A stretch of DNA of 64,000 nt from Kitasatospora sp. SolWspMP-SS2h (GCF_003259315.1 NZ_QLLT01000010.1:206318-270317); one strand, 5' to 3'; shown: positions 15,754 to 24,070, counted from the stretch's first letter. Made by a program: numbers and translations. The notes: generated from the sequence alone by a model not told the origin.

Positions 15754-16887
15754 GTGACCGCACCCCTCATCGCCCTCGCCGTCGGCCGCGGCACCGGCCC
15801 GGACCTCGCCCCCGTCTTCGAGCGGGTGCTCGACCGGATCACCCGGCTGCACGGCCGACCGGTCCGGGTGGAGCGGTCACCGCGCACCTACCACTCGTAC
15901 GTGTCCCTGCGCGCCGAAGCCGCCGGCACCGCGGAGATCGCCGCGCTCACCGAGCAGGACGCCGCGCACTACGAGCGGTTCTGCCGCGACCAGGCCGCCG
16001 CCGGGGCCCGGGCGGTCTTCCGCACCGCGATCAACGCCCAGTCGCTGTACCTGGTCCGGCAGCGGCTGGCCGCCGTCAAGGTCGAACCGCTCACCGCCGG
16101 GACGGCCCGGCTGCTGCTGGTCCGCGACCAGGCCCAGGGCTTCTACACCGGCGAGAACCTGCACACCCCCGGCAGGGTGGTGCGCACCATGGAGTTCAGC
16201 CGCGACGTCACCGAGCAGGTGGTGCGCTACGCGGTGCGCCGCGCCCGCGAACTCTGGGCCGAGGGCCCCGCCCGGGTACAGCTCGCCTACAAGTACCACC
16301 TGCTGGACGGCGCGCTGGACGACTGGGCGGAGGGCCTGTCCGCCGAACTCGGCCTGGACGTCGCCCTGTTCCAGCCCGACACGGTGAACCGCAACCTGAT
16401 CGCGCACGGCCCCGAGGACCGCACCCTGCTGGTCGCCGGCAACGAGTGGGCCGACATCATGCACGTCGTCCTGCTCGACCGCTACGGCTCCGAACGGCAG
16501 GAGAACCGCTGCACCGAGAACGTCCACCTGCACCCGGAGCTCGCCGGCCTCACCGAGTACCAGACCGTGCACGGCTCCGCCGACGACCTCGCGGGCCGCG
16601 ACCTGGTCAACCCCGTCGCCACCATCCGGGCCGCCGCCCGGATCGCCGAACGGCACGCCGCCTGCCCGGGCGCGGAGGCCGCCGTCGAAGCCGCGATCAC
16701 CGCCGCCCAGGCCGCCGGAGCCCGCACCCCCGACCTCGGCGGGACGGCCGGGACCACCGCGGTCGTGGACGCGGTCCTTTCCGCCTTTGCAGGAACGTTC
16801 GTGCCGAGCCCGGCCGGAGCCGCCGACGGCGTTACGGCCGACACCTCCACGGCCGACACCGCTGCCGCGCCGGCGGGCTCCCGATGA
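15754..16887 (+). CDS. Divergent isocitrate/isopropylmalate dehydrogenase-like enzyme
   Basis: 377 residues from GTG with AAGGAG eight bases upstream. The chain follows the beta-decarboxylating dehydrogenase fold: N-terminal IALAVGRGTGPDL (normally GDGIGPE), LLVRDQAQGFYTGEN at the substrate loop, a YKYHLLD lysine, the metal/substrate segment AGNEWADIMHVVLLDRYG (usually GDILSD), and TVHGSADDLAGRDLVNPVAT at the NAD(P) end. The catalytic landmarks are recognisable but consistently altered, so the substrate is probably not isocitrate or 3-isopropylmalate. Its stop overlaps the start of the isochorismatase-like gene (ATGA), indicating a coupled operon. A C-terminal Ala/Thr-rich tail follows the fold. 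It could have a role in a small dedicated pathway; that is inference. Confidence 0.8.
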   Translation: MTAPLIALAVGRGTGPDLAPVFERVLDRITRLHGRPVRVERSPRTYHSYVSLRAEAAGTAEIAALTEQDAAHYERFCRDQAAAGARAVFRTAINAQSLYLVRQRLAAVKVEPLTAGTARLLLVRDQAQGFYTGENLHTPGRVVRTMEFSRDVTEQVVRYAVRRARELWAEGPARVQLAYKYHLLDGALDDWAEGLSAELGLDVALFQPDTVNRNLIAHGPEDRTLLVAGNEWADIMHVVLLDRYGSERQENRCTENVHLHPELAGLTEYQTVHGSADDLAGRDLVNPVATIRAAARIAERHAACPGAEAAVEAAITAAQAAGARTPDLGGTAGTTAVVDAVLSAFAGTFVPSPAGAADGVTADTSTADTAAAPAGSR

Positions 16888-17693
16888 GCGCGGAGAGCCC
16901 GGCGGGCACTGAGGGCGTGGCCGCCGCGGTGCCCGGGGCCCGGGACGACCGGAGCGACCGGAGCGACCGGAGCCCGGACGCCTCCGCCGGGACGGCGCTG
17001 GTGGTGGTCGACCTCCAGAACGACTTCTGCGCGGGCGAGGTCGCCGCCGCCCGCTTCCCCGGCGATCCCGCGCTGCTGGCCCGGGCCGTCGAGGGCAGCG
17101 TCCGCGCGGTGCGGCTGGCCCGGGAGGCGGGCGTCGAGGTGCTGTTCGTCCGCTTCCTCGGCGACCCCGCTTACCAGGGCTCGGCCTGGCAGCGCCGGGA
17201 CGCCCGGCTCGGCAAGCGGCCCAAGTGCCTGGAGGGCAGCTGGGGCGCCGAGTTCCACGGCGTGCGGCCCCGTCCCGAGGAGGCGGTGTTCACCAAGCGC
17301 GCCTGCTTCGACACCTTCCAGGACCCGGACTTCGAACCCCACCTGCGCCGCCGCGGCCTGCGCCACCTCGTCCTGGCGGGCCTGTTCACCGACGTCTGCG
17401 TGGACTCCACCGCCCGCACCGCCTTCCAGCGCGGCTTCCACCTCACCGTGCTGCGCGACTGCACCACCGCCCTGCACCTGGCGGACGCCGACATCCTGCG
17501 CTTCATGAGCCGGGTCTACGGCGCGCGGATCACCGAACTGGACCGCCGGCCCTTCACCGAACTCGCGGAGTTCCCCGCCTTCCCCGACCCCGCCGGGCCC
17601 GCCGAGTCCACCGACCCCGCCGACCCCGCCCGTCCCGCCGGTGCCACCGGCGCGGAGTCGGAGCGGACCGGGGCCGCGGCGACCCGGCGGTGA
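16884..17693 (+). CDS. Isochorismatase-like cysteine hydrolase
   Basis: 269 residues; ATG overlaps the previous stop by four bases (ATGA). After a charged, Asp/Arg/Ser-rich leader of about 35 residues, the isochorismatase fold begins with ALVVVDLQNDFCAGE (catalytic Asp). VFTKRACFDTF supplies the catalytic Lys, and GLFTDVCVDSTARTA the nucleophilic Cys, so the Asp-Lys-Cys triad of nicotinamidase/ureidoacrylate/N-carbamoylsarcosine hydrolases is complete. It should therefore be an amidase-type hydrolase rather than a true isochorismatase. The C-terminal 40 residues are Pro/Ala/Thr-rich and probably disordered. It is the middle gene of a three-gene unit with a dehydrogenase-like and a methyltransferase-like protein. 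Confidence 0.88.
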   Translation: MSAESPAGTEGVAAAVPGARDDRSDRSDRSPDASAGTALVVVDLQNDFCAGEVAAARFPGDPALLARAVEGSVRAVRLAREAGVEVLFVRFLGDPAYQGSAWQRRDARLGKRPKCLEGSWGAEFHGVRPRPEEAVFTKRACFDTFQDPDFEPHLRRRGLRHLVLAGLFTDVCVDSTARTAFQRGFHLTVLRDCTTALHLADADILRFMSRVYGARITELDRRPFTELAEFPAFPDPAGPAESTDPADPARPAGATGAESERTGAAATRR

Positions 17694-17759
17694 CCACCCC
17701 CGCCCGGCCGCACCCCGCACCACCCGCACACCCTCACCCCTACCCTCTGCGAGAGAGCC

Positions 17760-17816
17760 ATGCCCGGAACCCACGGGACCCACGAGACCCACCGCACCAC
17801 GGCGGCCCGGCAGTGA
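17760..17816 (+). CDS. Possible 18-codon upstream ORF coupled to the methyltransferase
   Basis: ATG follows a GAGAGAG tract and encodes MPGTHGTHETHRTTAARQ. Its TGA overlaps the GTG at 17813 (GTGA), an arrangement that would couple it to the methyltransferase start. The peptide is Thr/His-rich (THGTHETH). Too short for confident coding; a chance overlap is quite possible. Confidence 0.25.
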   Translation: MPGTHGTHETHRTTAARQ

Positions 17817-18766
17817 CCGCACGCGGCGCCACCAGCCCCGGTACCACCGGCCCCGCCCAGCCCGGTTCCGCCCGTCCCGACCCCGGGGTCGAAGCCGGGG
17901 TCGGCCGGACCGCCCTGCTGGTCGCCAACGCCCGCGCGCTGGAGGCGCGCCGGAGCGAGGCGCTGGCCGTCGACCCGTTCGCCGCCCACTTCGTCCGCGC
18001 CTCGCCCGGCTGCGCCGACTGGCCGGACGACCCGGCCCGGGTGGTCCCGGGCGACCCCGTCTGGGAACGGCTGGCCACCTACTTCGCCCTGCGCACCCGG
18101 GTGTTGGACGACCACCTGCTCGCCGCGACCGCCGCCGGCGCCCGGCAGGTCGTCCTGCTCGGCGCCGGGCTGGACAGCCGGGCCCACCGGCTGCCCTGGC
18201 CGGCCGGCACCACCGTGTGGGAGCTGGACCGCCCCGAGGTGCTCCGCTTCAAGCAGCGCGTCCTGGACCGCCTGGACGCGGCCCCCACCGCCCACCGCCG
18301 CACCGTCCCGGTCGACCTGCGCGACGACTGGACGGGCGCCCTGACCGCCGCCGGACTCGACCCGTCCCGGCCGGTCGCCTGGCTGGCCGAGGGCCTGTTC
18401 CTGTACCTCCCCGCCGCGAGCGAACTCGCCGTCGCCACCGCCCTGGACGGCCTCAGCGCCCCCGGCAGCACCCTCGCCTACGAGATCAAGACCGGCCTGG
18501 AGTCCCCCGCCGTCCGGGCCGCCCCCGTCTACGCGGACGCCCGCGAACGGCTCGGCGTCGACCTGCTGGCCCTGTTCGCCCCCGGCCCCCGCCCGAACAC
18601 CGCCGCCACCCTGACCGCCCGCGGCTGGACCACCACCGTCCGCACCCCCTTCGACCACGCCCCCGCCTCCCGCCTGCGCCCCGAACCCCACGACGCCCTC
18701 GCCGCCAACCGCTGGGTGACCTGCGTCAAGCACACCGGCACCAGGACGGTGGTCCGGCTCCCCTAG
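17813..18766 (+). CDS. SAM-dependent methyltransferase (PPM / leucine carboxyl methyltransferase-like)
   Basis: 317 residues from GTG 17813. Recognisable family blocks are VGRTALLVANARALEARR, VDPFAAHFV, TYFALRTRVLDDHLL, the SAM-binding QVVLLGAGLDSRAHRL, VWELDRPEVLRFKQRV and AWLAEGLFLYLPAASE. These define the actinobacterial PPM-type class I methyltransferases (O-methyl transfer to carboxylates or small molecules). An alternative GTG at 17690 overlaps the isochorismatase stop (GTGA) and would add a 41-residue Pro/His-rich leader; the shorter form matches the family's usual N-terminus. It is the last gene of the putative operon. Substrate unknown. Confidence 0.85.
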   Translation: MTARGATSPGTTGPAQPGSARPDPGVEAGVGRTALLVANARALEARRSEALAVDPFAAHFVRASPGCADWPDDPARVVPGDPVWERLATYFALRTRVLDDHLLAATAAGARQVVLLGAGLDSRAHRLPWPAGTTVWELDRPEVLRFKQRVLDRLDAAPTAHRRTVPVDLRDDWTGALTAAGLDPSRPVAWLAEGLFLYLPAASELAVATALDGLSAPGSTLAYEIKTGLESPAVRAAPVYADARERLGVDLLALFAPGPRPNTAATLTARGWTTTVRTPFDHAPASRLRPEPHDALAANRWVTCVKHTGTRTVVRLP

Positions 18767-18849
18767 CGTTCTCCCGGCCCCGGTCCCCGTCGGCCCCCGG
18801 TGTGACGCGGCTCACGGGAACCCGGGCGGACGGACGGACAGGGAGGGGT

Positions 18850-19494
18850 GTGGAACTGTCGCAACGGGCCCGGGTGCGGGCGGGGGAGCAGACGGCGCTG
18901 GGGGAGCTCTTCGACGAGCACGCCCAGGCCCTGTACGGGTACGCGCTGCGGGCGCTGGGCGACTGGGCGGCGGCGGAGGACGTGGTGTCGCTGACCTTCC
19001 TGGAGGCGTGGCGGCTGCGCGGGAAGCTCCGGGAGGACGGGGAGTCGGTCCGGCCGTGGCTGTTCGGCATCGCCACCAACGTGCTGCGGAACACGGCGCG
19101 GGCCGGGCGGCGGCACCGGGCGGCGATGGCCCGGCTGCCGGAGCGCGAACCGGTGCCGGACTTCGCCGAGGAGCTGGTGACCCGGCTCGACGACCACGCC
19201 CGGCTCGCGGCGGTGCAGCGGGCGCTGGCCGGGCTGCGGCGCGGCGAACGGGAGGTCTTCCGGCTGTGCGTGTGGGTCGGACTGGACTACGCGGCCGCCG
19301 CCGAGGCGCTCGGGGTGCCGGTCGGCACCGTGCGGTCCCGGCTGTCCCGGGCCCGGGCGCGGCTGCGTTCGCTGACCGAGAGCGAGCTCACCGGACGGGA
19401 GTCGGCGGAGGACCGGGAACCCGGGCCGGGCAGCGGACAGGTACGGGACGGCGGCTACGGAGCCGCCCGGTCGATCCAGGGGAATACGCGATGA
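18850..19494 (+). CDS. ECF RNA polymerase sigma factor
   Basis: 214 residues from GTG with GGGAGG just upstream. Region 2 is ALGELFDEHAQALYGYALRA then DWAAAEDVVSLTFLEAWRL, followed by RPWLFGIATNVLRN. Region 4 is VFRLCVWVGLDYAAAAEALG with the recognition helix GTVRSRLSRARARLR. The C-terminus has a Glu/Gly-rich extension of about 35 residues. Its stop overlaps the start of the downstream membrane protein (ATGA), the usual layout for an ECF factor and the protein controlling it. Target promoters are unknown. Confidence 0.92.
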   Translation: MELSQRARVRAGEQTALGELFDEHAQALYGYALRALGDWAAAEDVVSLTFLEAWRLRGKLREDGESVRPWLFGIATNVLRNTARAGRRHRAAMARLPEREPVPDFAEELVTRLDDHARLAAVQRALAGLRRGEREVFRLCVWVGLDYAAAAEALGVPVGTVRSRLSRARARLRSLTESELTGRESAEDREPGPGSGQVRDGGYGAARSIQGNTR

Positions 19495-20528
19495 ACCACG
19501 AACCCGGAACGCTCCCCGCCGACCGCGCGCGGCTGCTGAAGGAGCACCTGATGAACGAGATCGCCAGGGACCACACCACCACCGCGGCGCGACGGCCGCG
19601 CAGACGGCGGGGCTGGCTGGTCGCACCCCCGCTGGTGGTCGGCCTGGCCGCGGCCGTGGCCCTGCTCGCCACCGGCCACCCGACGGGCGACCCGGCCCCG
19701 GCCGGTGCCGCACCGTCAGCCACCACCGGCACCCCGACCCCGACCTCCACCTCAACCTCCGCCTCCGCCTCGCCCACCGCCTCGACCTGCCCGGACGGCG
19801 CCGCCCCCACCGACCGGGCCTCCGCACCGCCCTCCGCGCCCGCCGGGGTGACGGACGCCCGGCAGGCGTTCACCGCCGCCGCGCAGGCCGCCGCGTCGAA
19901 GCCGGTGCCGCAGGTGGACGACAGTCAGTTCGTCTACAACGAGACGCTCCAGCGCTTCTCCGGCGCGGACGCCTGCGTGCGCCGGGAGTGGCTCGCACTG
20001 GACGGCCGCACCGAGGGCCTGATCATCGATCCGGGCCACGACCAAATGTCCTACAGCCCCAACTCCGGCGGCCTGCCGACCAGCCTGTTCGTCCCGGACT
20101 ACGCCTTCCTGGCCGCCCTGCCCACCGACCCGCAGGCACTCCTGGAGCAGATCCGCGCCCAGAACCCCAAGGGCGGCGGCGGCGACCCGGACGGCGCCGC
20201 GTTCCGGGTCATCTCCAACCTCGTCTCCACCCAACTGCTCACCCCCCGGGTCGCCGCCACCTTCTGCCGAGCCGCCGCCGCCGTCCCGGGCGCCACCTTC
20301 GACCTCGACGCCGTCGACCTGACCGGGCGGCACGGCATCGGCGTGATCCGCGCGGACGCGACCGACCGGATGGAGCTGATCTTCGACCCGAACAGCTGCG
20401 AGTACCTCGGCAGCCGCACCGTCCTCCTCGTCACCCTGGAAGGCGGCGACCCCGCCGGCACCACCTTCGACACCGCCGTACTGCGCCGCGCGGTCACCGA
20501 CAAGGCGGGCGAGGTGCCCGCTCCCTGA
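19491..20528 (+). CDS. Membrane-anchored CU044_5270-type protein, probable sigma partner
   Basis: 345 residues. The N-terminal 40 residues are cytoplasmic and basic ([11 protein letters not shown]), a single membrane helix follows (LVAPPLVVGLAAAVALLATG), then a Ser/Thr/Pro-rich stalk and an extracellular domain with motifs DSQFVYNETLQ, EGLIIDPGH, LPTDPQALLEQIR, ISNLVSTQLLTPRVAATFCRA and GIGVIRADATDRMELIFDP. This is the pattern of the CU044_5270 family, which in actinobacteria is found directly behind ECF sigma factors. It overlaps the sigma gene (ATGA). A role as anti-sigma or signal input is inferred from context; the short N-terminus has no zinc-binding anti-sigma motif. Confidence 0.85.
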   Translation: MNHEPGTLPADRARLLKEHLMNEIARDHTTTAARRPRRRRGWLVAPPLVVGLAAAVALLATGHPTGDPAPAGAAPSATTGTPTPTSTSTSASASPTASTCPDGAAPTDRASAPPSAPAGVTDARQAFTAAAQAAASKPVPQVDDSQFVYNETLQRFSGADACVRREWLALDGRTEGLIIDPGHDQMSYSPNSGGLPTSLFVPDYAFLAALPTDPQALLEQIRAQNPKGGGGDPDGAAFRVISNLVSTQLLTPRVAATFCRAAAAVPGATFDLDAVDLTGRHGIGVIRADATDRMELIFDPNSCEYLGSRTVLLVTLEGGDPAGTTFDTAVLRRAVTDKAGEVPAP

Positions 20529-20719
20529 CCACCCGCCAGCCCCCTGCCTCAGCCCTGCTGGCCGGCGCCCTGGCCGGCCTCCACCGCGCGACCCTGCGCG
20601 AACTGCGCCGCCGCGTCCTGGCCGGCGACCCGCCCGCCGACGTCGCCGCCGACCTCGCCACGGCCGCCACCCGCGCCTTCGCCCCGCTCTGCCCCTGCCC
20701 CGCCGCCCCGACCCCCTGA
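20525..20719 (+). pseudogene. Remnant of a TetR-family C-terminal domain
   Basis: About 64 codons with no start codon, beginning inside the last codons of the preceding gene. The translation contains LLAGALAGLHRATLRELRRR followed by VLAGDPPADVAADLATAATRAF, typical of the ligand-domain C-terminus of streptomycete TetR regulators. No DNA-binding domain precedes it. It is most simply explained as the tail of a regulator gene lost by deletion next to the sigma operon. It ends with a Pro/Cys-rich stretch before TGA. Confidence 0.5.
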
Positions 20720-20897
20720 ACACCTCCCGCACCGCACTCGGCGGGCCCCGATCGGATCGGGCGTTCGCCCCCGCTCACCCGTCGGTGCGTCTCCGCGCCC
20801 TTTCCCCCGCCTCCGCCGGCCCGCCCCGGTTAGCGTGACGGCGGGTGCGCACGGCGGGTGCGCGCGGTGGCGCGGAGCGGGAGAGGTGGGTGGCGGG

Positions 20898-21689
20898 ATG
20901 GAACTGCCGGACGTCCTGGGGGTGTTCGCGCACCCGGACGACGAGTCGCTGTCGGCGGGCGGGCTGCTGGCCCGGCACGCGGCGGCGGGGGCGCGGACCG
21001 GGGTGGTGACCGCGACCTGGGCGGAGGGCACCCACCGGGTGCCGGAACTGGCCGGGGCGCTGGCCGAGTTGGGCGCGGGTGCGCCGCGGCTGCTGGGGTA
21101 CGCGGACGCGAAGGTGCCGGAGTCGGCCCCGGGCGCGGACCGGCTGGTGGACGTGCCGGTGGAACCGGCGGTACGGCAACTGGTCGCGCAGCTGCGCGGG
21201 TTCCGGCCGGGCTGGGTGGTGACGCACGACGCGTACGGGGGGATGACCGGGCACCCGGACCACCGGCAGACCCACCGGCTGACACTGCTCGCCGTCCAGG
21301 CCGCCGCGCTGCCCGCCCTGTACCCGGAGCTCGGCGACCCCTGGCGGGTGCGGCGCCTGCTGCTCGCCACCCATCCGGACGGCGCGTCGCGCGAGTTGGC
21401 CCCGCTGCTGCTGCGCCCCGGCCGGACGGCGTACACCGTGCCGGACGCGGAGGTGACGGCGCTGGACGTCTCCCCCTGGCTGGACCGCAAGCTCGCGGCG
21501 GTGTTCGCGCACCGCTCGGAGGTGGAGCGCGGCGCCCTGCCGGGACGGCTGGCCGCCGCGACCTCGGCGGATCGGACCCGGATGGCGGGCACCGAGTGGT
21601 ACCAGCACCACCCACTGCCGGGCACACCCCCGGCGCCCGGGGGCTTGACGCGGCAGTCCCGGGAGACGGGAGCGGGCAAAACCGACTGA
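20898..21689 (+). CDS. PIG-L family deacetylase
   Basis: 263 residues. The zinc motif AHPDDE stands at residues 10-15 (DVLGVFAHPDDESLSAGGLL) and the second metal/catalytic element is GGMTGHPDHRQTHR, with RPGWVVTHDAYG before it. These are the hallmarks of PIG-L/LmbE enzymes, which in actinobacteria include the mycothiol-pathway deacetylases MshB and Mca. Those have longer conserved regions not obvious here, so the substrate is left open (an N-acetylglucosaminyl compound or an acyl-amide). ATG at 20898 was chosen because the fold starts at once; a GTG at 20886 is an alternative. No signal peptide. Confidence 0.88.
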   Translation: MELPDVLGVFAHPDDESLSAGGLLARHAAAGARTGVVTATWAEGTHRVPELAGALAELGAGAPRLLGYADAKVPESAPGADRLVDVPVEPAVRQLVAQLRGFRPGWVVTHDAYGGMTGHPDHRQTHRLTLLAVQAAALPALYPELGDPWRVRRLLLATHPDGASRELAPLLLRPGRTAYTVPDAEVTALDVSPWLDRKLAAVFAHRSEVERGALPGRLAAATSADRTRMAGTEWYQHHPLPGTPPAPGGLTRQSRETGAGKTD

Positions 21690-21888
21690 CGCGTCGCACG
21701 TGACACCGCGCGCGCCCTGACGACCGGTGCTCCCGCCCTGCTGGGCCACCGCGCCCTCGGCGGCTCCGTCCCGCCGGTCACCGCCGTCGTCGGCGCGGAC
21801 GGGGGCCTCGACTGGTCGGTGGCGGGGTGAGCCCGCCGACGGGCAGCCGGGGCGGGGGGCCGGGCGGGGGTGGGCGATCATTCTCGGT

Positions 21889-23016
21889 ATGACCCCCGTC
21901 CTGGTGTTCGGCCTCGCCGCGATGATCATGCTGTGGACGCGGTGGCGGACCGGCGGACCCCGGCCGGGCCGGGCGGCGGAGCGGGCGGGGGCCGTCCCGG
22001 CGGGGTTCGATCCGGCCGCGTACGGGCTGGTGCCCTCGGCGGAGTTGGACCCGGGGCGGGCCGGGCCCCCGATGCGGCTGCTGCGCCGCAAGGAGCTGGG
22101 TGCGCTGGCGGACTCCTGCCTGGCGGGCGGCTGGCGGGCCGCCGAGGCGTACGTGGCGGCGGCGGGGGCGGACTGGGACGAGCGCTGGTCCCGGCTGGAC
22201 TTCCTGACCCGGGTGGCAGCCGAGCGCGACGCCTGGCTGACCGCCTGGGAGGAGGCGGGGACGGCGCCGTGCGCCGCCGCGACGGTCCGGGCCCGGCTGC
22301 TGGTGCAGCGGGCCTGGGAGGTGCGCGGCAGCGGCTTCCAGGCGCAGGTCGCGCCGGAGCGGCTGGCCGCGTTCCGGACGCAGCTGCCCGCCGCGTACGC
22401 ACTCGCGCGGCGGGCGGCCGAGTCGGACGGGCGCGACCCGGGCCCGTGGGTGGTGATGATCACGGCGGCGCGCGGGTTGCGGCTGCCGCGGCGGGAGTTC
22501 CGGGCGCTGTGGGGGGAGGTGGTCGCGCGGGCCCCGCACCACGTCGGCGGGCACTGGCAGGCGATGCAGTACTGGTGCGCCAAGTGGCACGGCAGCGACG
22601 CGCTGATGCTGCGGTTCGCGGTGCGCGCGGTGCGCTCCGCCCCGGCCGGGTCGCCGCTGCCCGGGCTGTACCTCCAGGCGCTCACCGAGCTGGAGTCGCG
22701 GCACGGCCCGCGCGGGCTGCCCGGCGGTCGCCGGCACCGGGAGCTGCTGCCCCGGGTGGCGGCGGCGCTGGACGGCACCCCCGCGTCGAACGACCAGGTG
22801 CCGCTGCTGCGGCACCTGCTGGCGCACTTCGCCCTGACGTCCCGGCAGCCCGCGCTGGCGCTGGAGCAGTTCCGGCGGATCGGCCCGTGGTGCGGCGCCC
22901 ACCCGTGGTCGGCCGGGCCCGACCCGGTCCGGGCCTTCGACCGGGCCCGCGCGCTGGCCGCGTCCCTGGCCGCCGCGGACGGGACGGGCGGCGACCGGAC
23001 GGCCGCGCACGCCTGA
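21889..23016 (+). CDS. Membrane-anchored protein of unknown function
   Basis: 375 residues. One N-terminal membrane segment (MTPVLVFGLAAMIMLWTRW) is followed by a long soluble, Ala/Arg/Trp-rich domain with repeated helical pairs (LLVQRAWEVRGSGFQAQVAP, AYALARRAAESDGRDPGPW, WQAMQYWCAKWHGSDALM, LLRHLLAHFALTSRQP). This resembles a TPR-like helical repeat. Members of a streptomycete hypothetical family have this layout, but no function is known to me. The reading frame is open upstream of ATG 21889; that stretch has no coding character. The PIG-L gene precedes it in the same direction with 199 bases between. Confidence 0.7.
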   Translation: MTPVLVFGLAAMIMLWTRWRTGGPRPGRAAERAGAVPAGFDPAAYGLVPSAELDPGRAGPPMRLLRRKELGALADSCLAGGWRAAEAYVAAAGADWDERWSRLDFLTRVAAERDAWLTAWEEAGTAPCAAATVRARLLVQRAWEVRGSGFQAQVAPERLAAFRTQLPAAYALARRAAESDGRDPGPWVVMITAARGLRLPRREFRALWGEVVARAPHHVGGHWQAMQYWCAKWHGSDALMLRFAVRAVRSAPAGSPLPGLYLQALTELESRHGPRGLPGGRRHRELLPRVAAALDGTPASNDQVPLLRHLLAHFALTSRQPALALEQFRRIGPWCGAHPWSAGPDPVRAFDRARALAASLAAADGTGGDRTAAHA

Positions 23017-23231
23017 CCCGGCCCCGGGTCCCCTTCCCTCCCCCTTCCGCCGCCCCGCCCACCGCCGGGACGAGTCGCCCGTCGTCGGGACGAGTCGGAC
23101 GGGCGTCCGGGGCGGCCGGTTCACCACGACGGGGGCACCGTGGCGGGGCCGTGGCGGTGGGACGGCACCCGTCCGGTGCGAGGGGTGACGAGTGCCGTGA
23201 CCGCCCCCGGGTTCGGTCGTTATCCCCGAAC

Positions 23232-23600
23232 GTGAGTGCCGACCCATGGGCCCCTATGGGTGTCCGAGACGAAACGATTCAGCAATCTCCCATCTACGCA
23301 CGGTTGGTGACCCTCTGGCACCAGTCCGGCCGCACCGTGCCCGGCCGCCGGGACCACGAGTGGTCCCGGCTGGTCGCCCTGCCCCGGTTCTCCGCCCACC
23401 CGGCCCCCGAACGGGAACGCCTCTCGCCGCACCCCCCGCCCGATCCGGCCCCCGCCGCCCCGCCACCCGCCCCGCCCGTCGCGTCCCCCACCGCCCCGCG
23501 CACCGCCCCGCCCGCCGCATCCCCCACCGCTCCGTCCGTCGCCCCGCCCGTCGCGTCCCCCACCACCCCGTCCGTCGTCCGTCCGAGGGAGGCCCGGTGA
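23232..23600 (+). CDS. Small proline-rich protein coupled to the SsgA-like gene
   Basis: 122 residues from GTG 23232 (ATG 23256 also possible). No ribosome binding site is seen, so the mRNA may be leaderless. The first 55 residues are ordinary and charged (GVRDETIQQSPIYARLVTLW, then VPGRRDHEWSRLVA). The rest is a low-complexity Pro/Ala/Thr tail of PTAP- and PPVASP-type repeats. Its TGA overlaps the GTG of the SsgA-like gene (GTGA), so the two are almost certainly co-translated. I do not recognise the N-terminal domain. A partner role in septation or sporulation is an inference from the coupling. Confidence 0.6.
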   Translation: MSADPWAPMGVRDETIQQSPIYARLVTLWHQSGRTVPGRRDHEWSRLVALPRFSAHPAPERERLSPHPPPDPAPAAPPPAPPVASPTAPRTAPPAASPTAPSVAPPVASPTTPSVVRPREAR

Positions 23601-24070
23601 CCCACCAGAACACCCCGCGCGCGTGGCTCCGGCGCAACGGCGGGCCGGACTGCGTGCTGCTGCTGGACGTGACGGTGTCGCCGTGCCCGGGGCTGCGGGT
23701 CTCGGTGCCCGCCCGGCTGCGCTACCACCGGGCCGACCCGTACGCCGTGCACCTGGACTGCCACGTGGACCTGGAGGAGCCGATCACCTGGCTGTTCGCC
23801 CGCGAGCTGCTGGTGGAGGGCCTGGAGGGGTGGGCCGGGATCGGCGACGTGACGATCCGGCGGTCGAGCGCGGACGGGGACCTGCTGGCGATCGCGCTGA
23901 GCACGCCGGGGCAGACCGCGGTGCTGCACACCCCGGCCGGGCCGGTCCGCGAGTTCCTGGAGCGGACCCACCGGGTGGTGCCGGCCGGCACCGAGCACCT
24001 GCTGCTGGACGCCGGGGGGCTGCTGCGCCGGATTCTGGCCGAGGCCGTGGGACCGGAGAAATACGAATAG
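23597..24070 (+). CDS. SsgA-like sporulation/cell-division regulator (SALP)
   Basis: 157 residues from GTG with GAGGGAGG upstream. The SALP fold is clear: VSVPARLRYHRADPYAVHLD, then EEPITWLFARELLVEGLE (the typical W-x-F-ARELL stretch), GIGDVTIRRS, and FLERTHRVVPAGTE near the C-terminus. SALPs occur only in morphologically complex actinomycetes and steer septum-site selection, spore wall and septal peptidoglycan steps. The paralogue (SsgA to SsgG) cannot be assigned by eye. Translation is coupled to the preceding proline-rich protein. An XRE/TPR regulator follows 226 bases downstream. Confidence 0.93.
   Translation: MTHQNTPRAWLRRNGGPDCVLLLDVTVSPCPGLRVSVPARLRYHRADPYAVHLDCHVDLEEPITWLFARELLVEGLEGWAGIGDVTIRRSSADGDLLAIALSTPGQTAVLHTPAGPVREFLERTHRVVPAGTEHLLLDAGGLLRRILAEAVGPEKYE

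Noticed and set aside
21690..21830. 47-codon frame directly after the PIG-L stop, ending in GADGGLDWSVAG
   Set aside because: It reads somewhat protein-like but has no start codon and no recognised homology; it may be a remnant of an unidentified gene.
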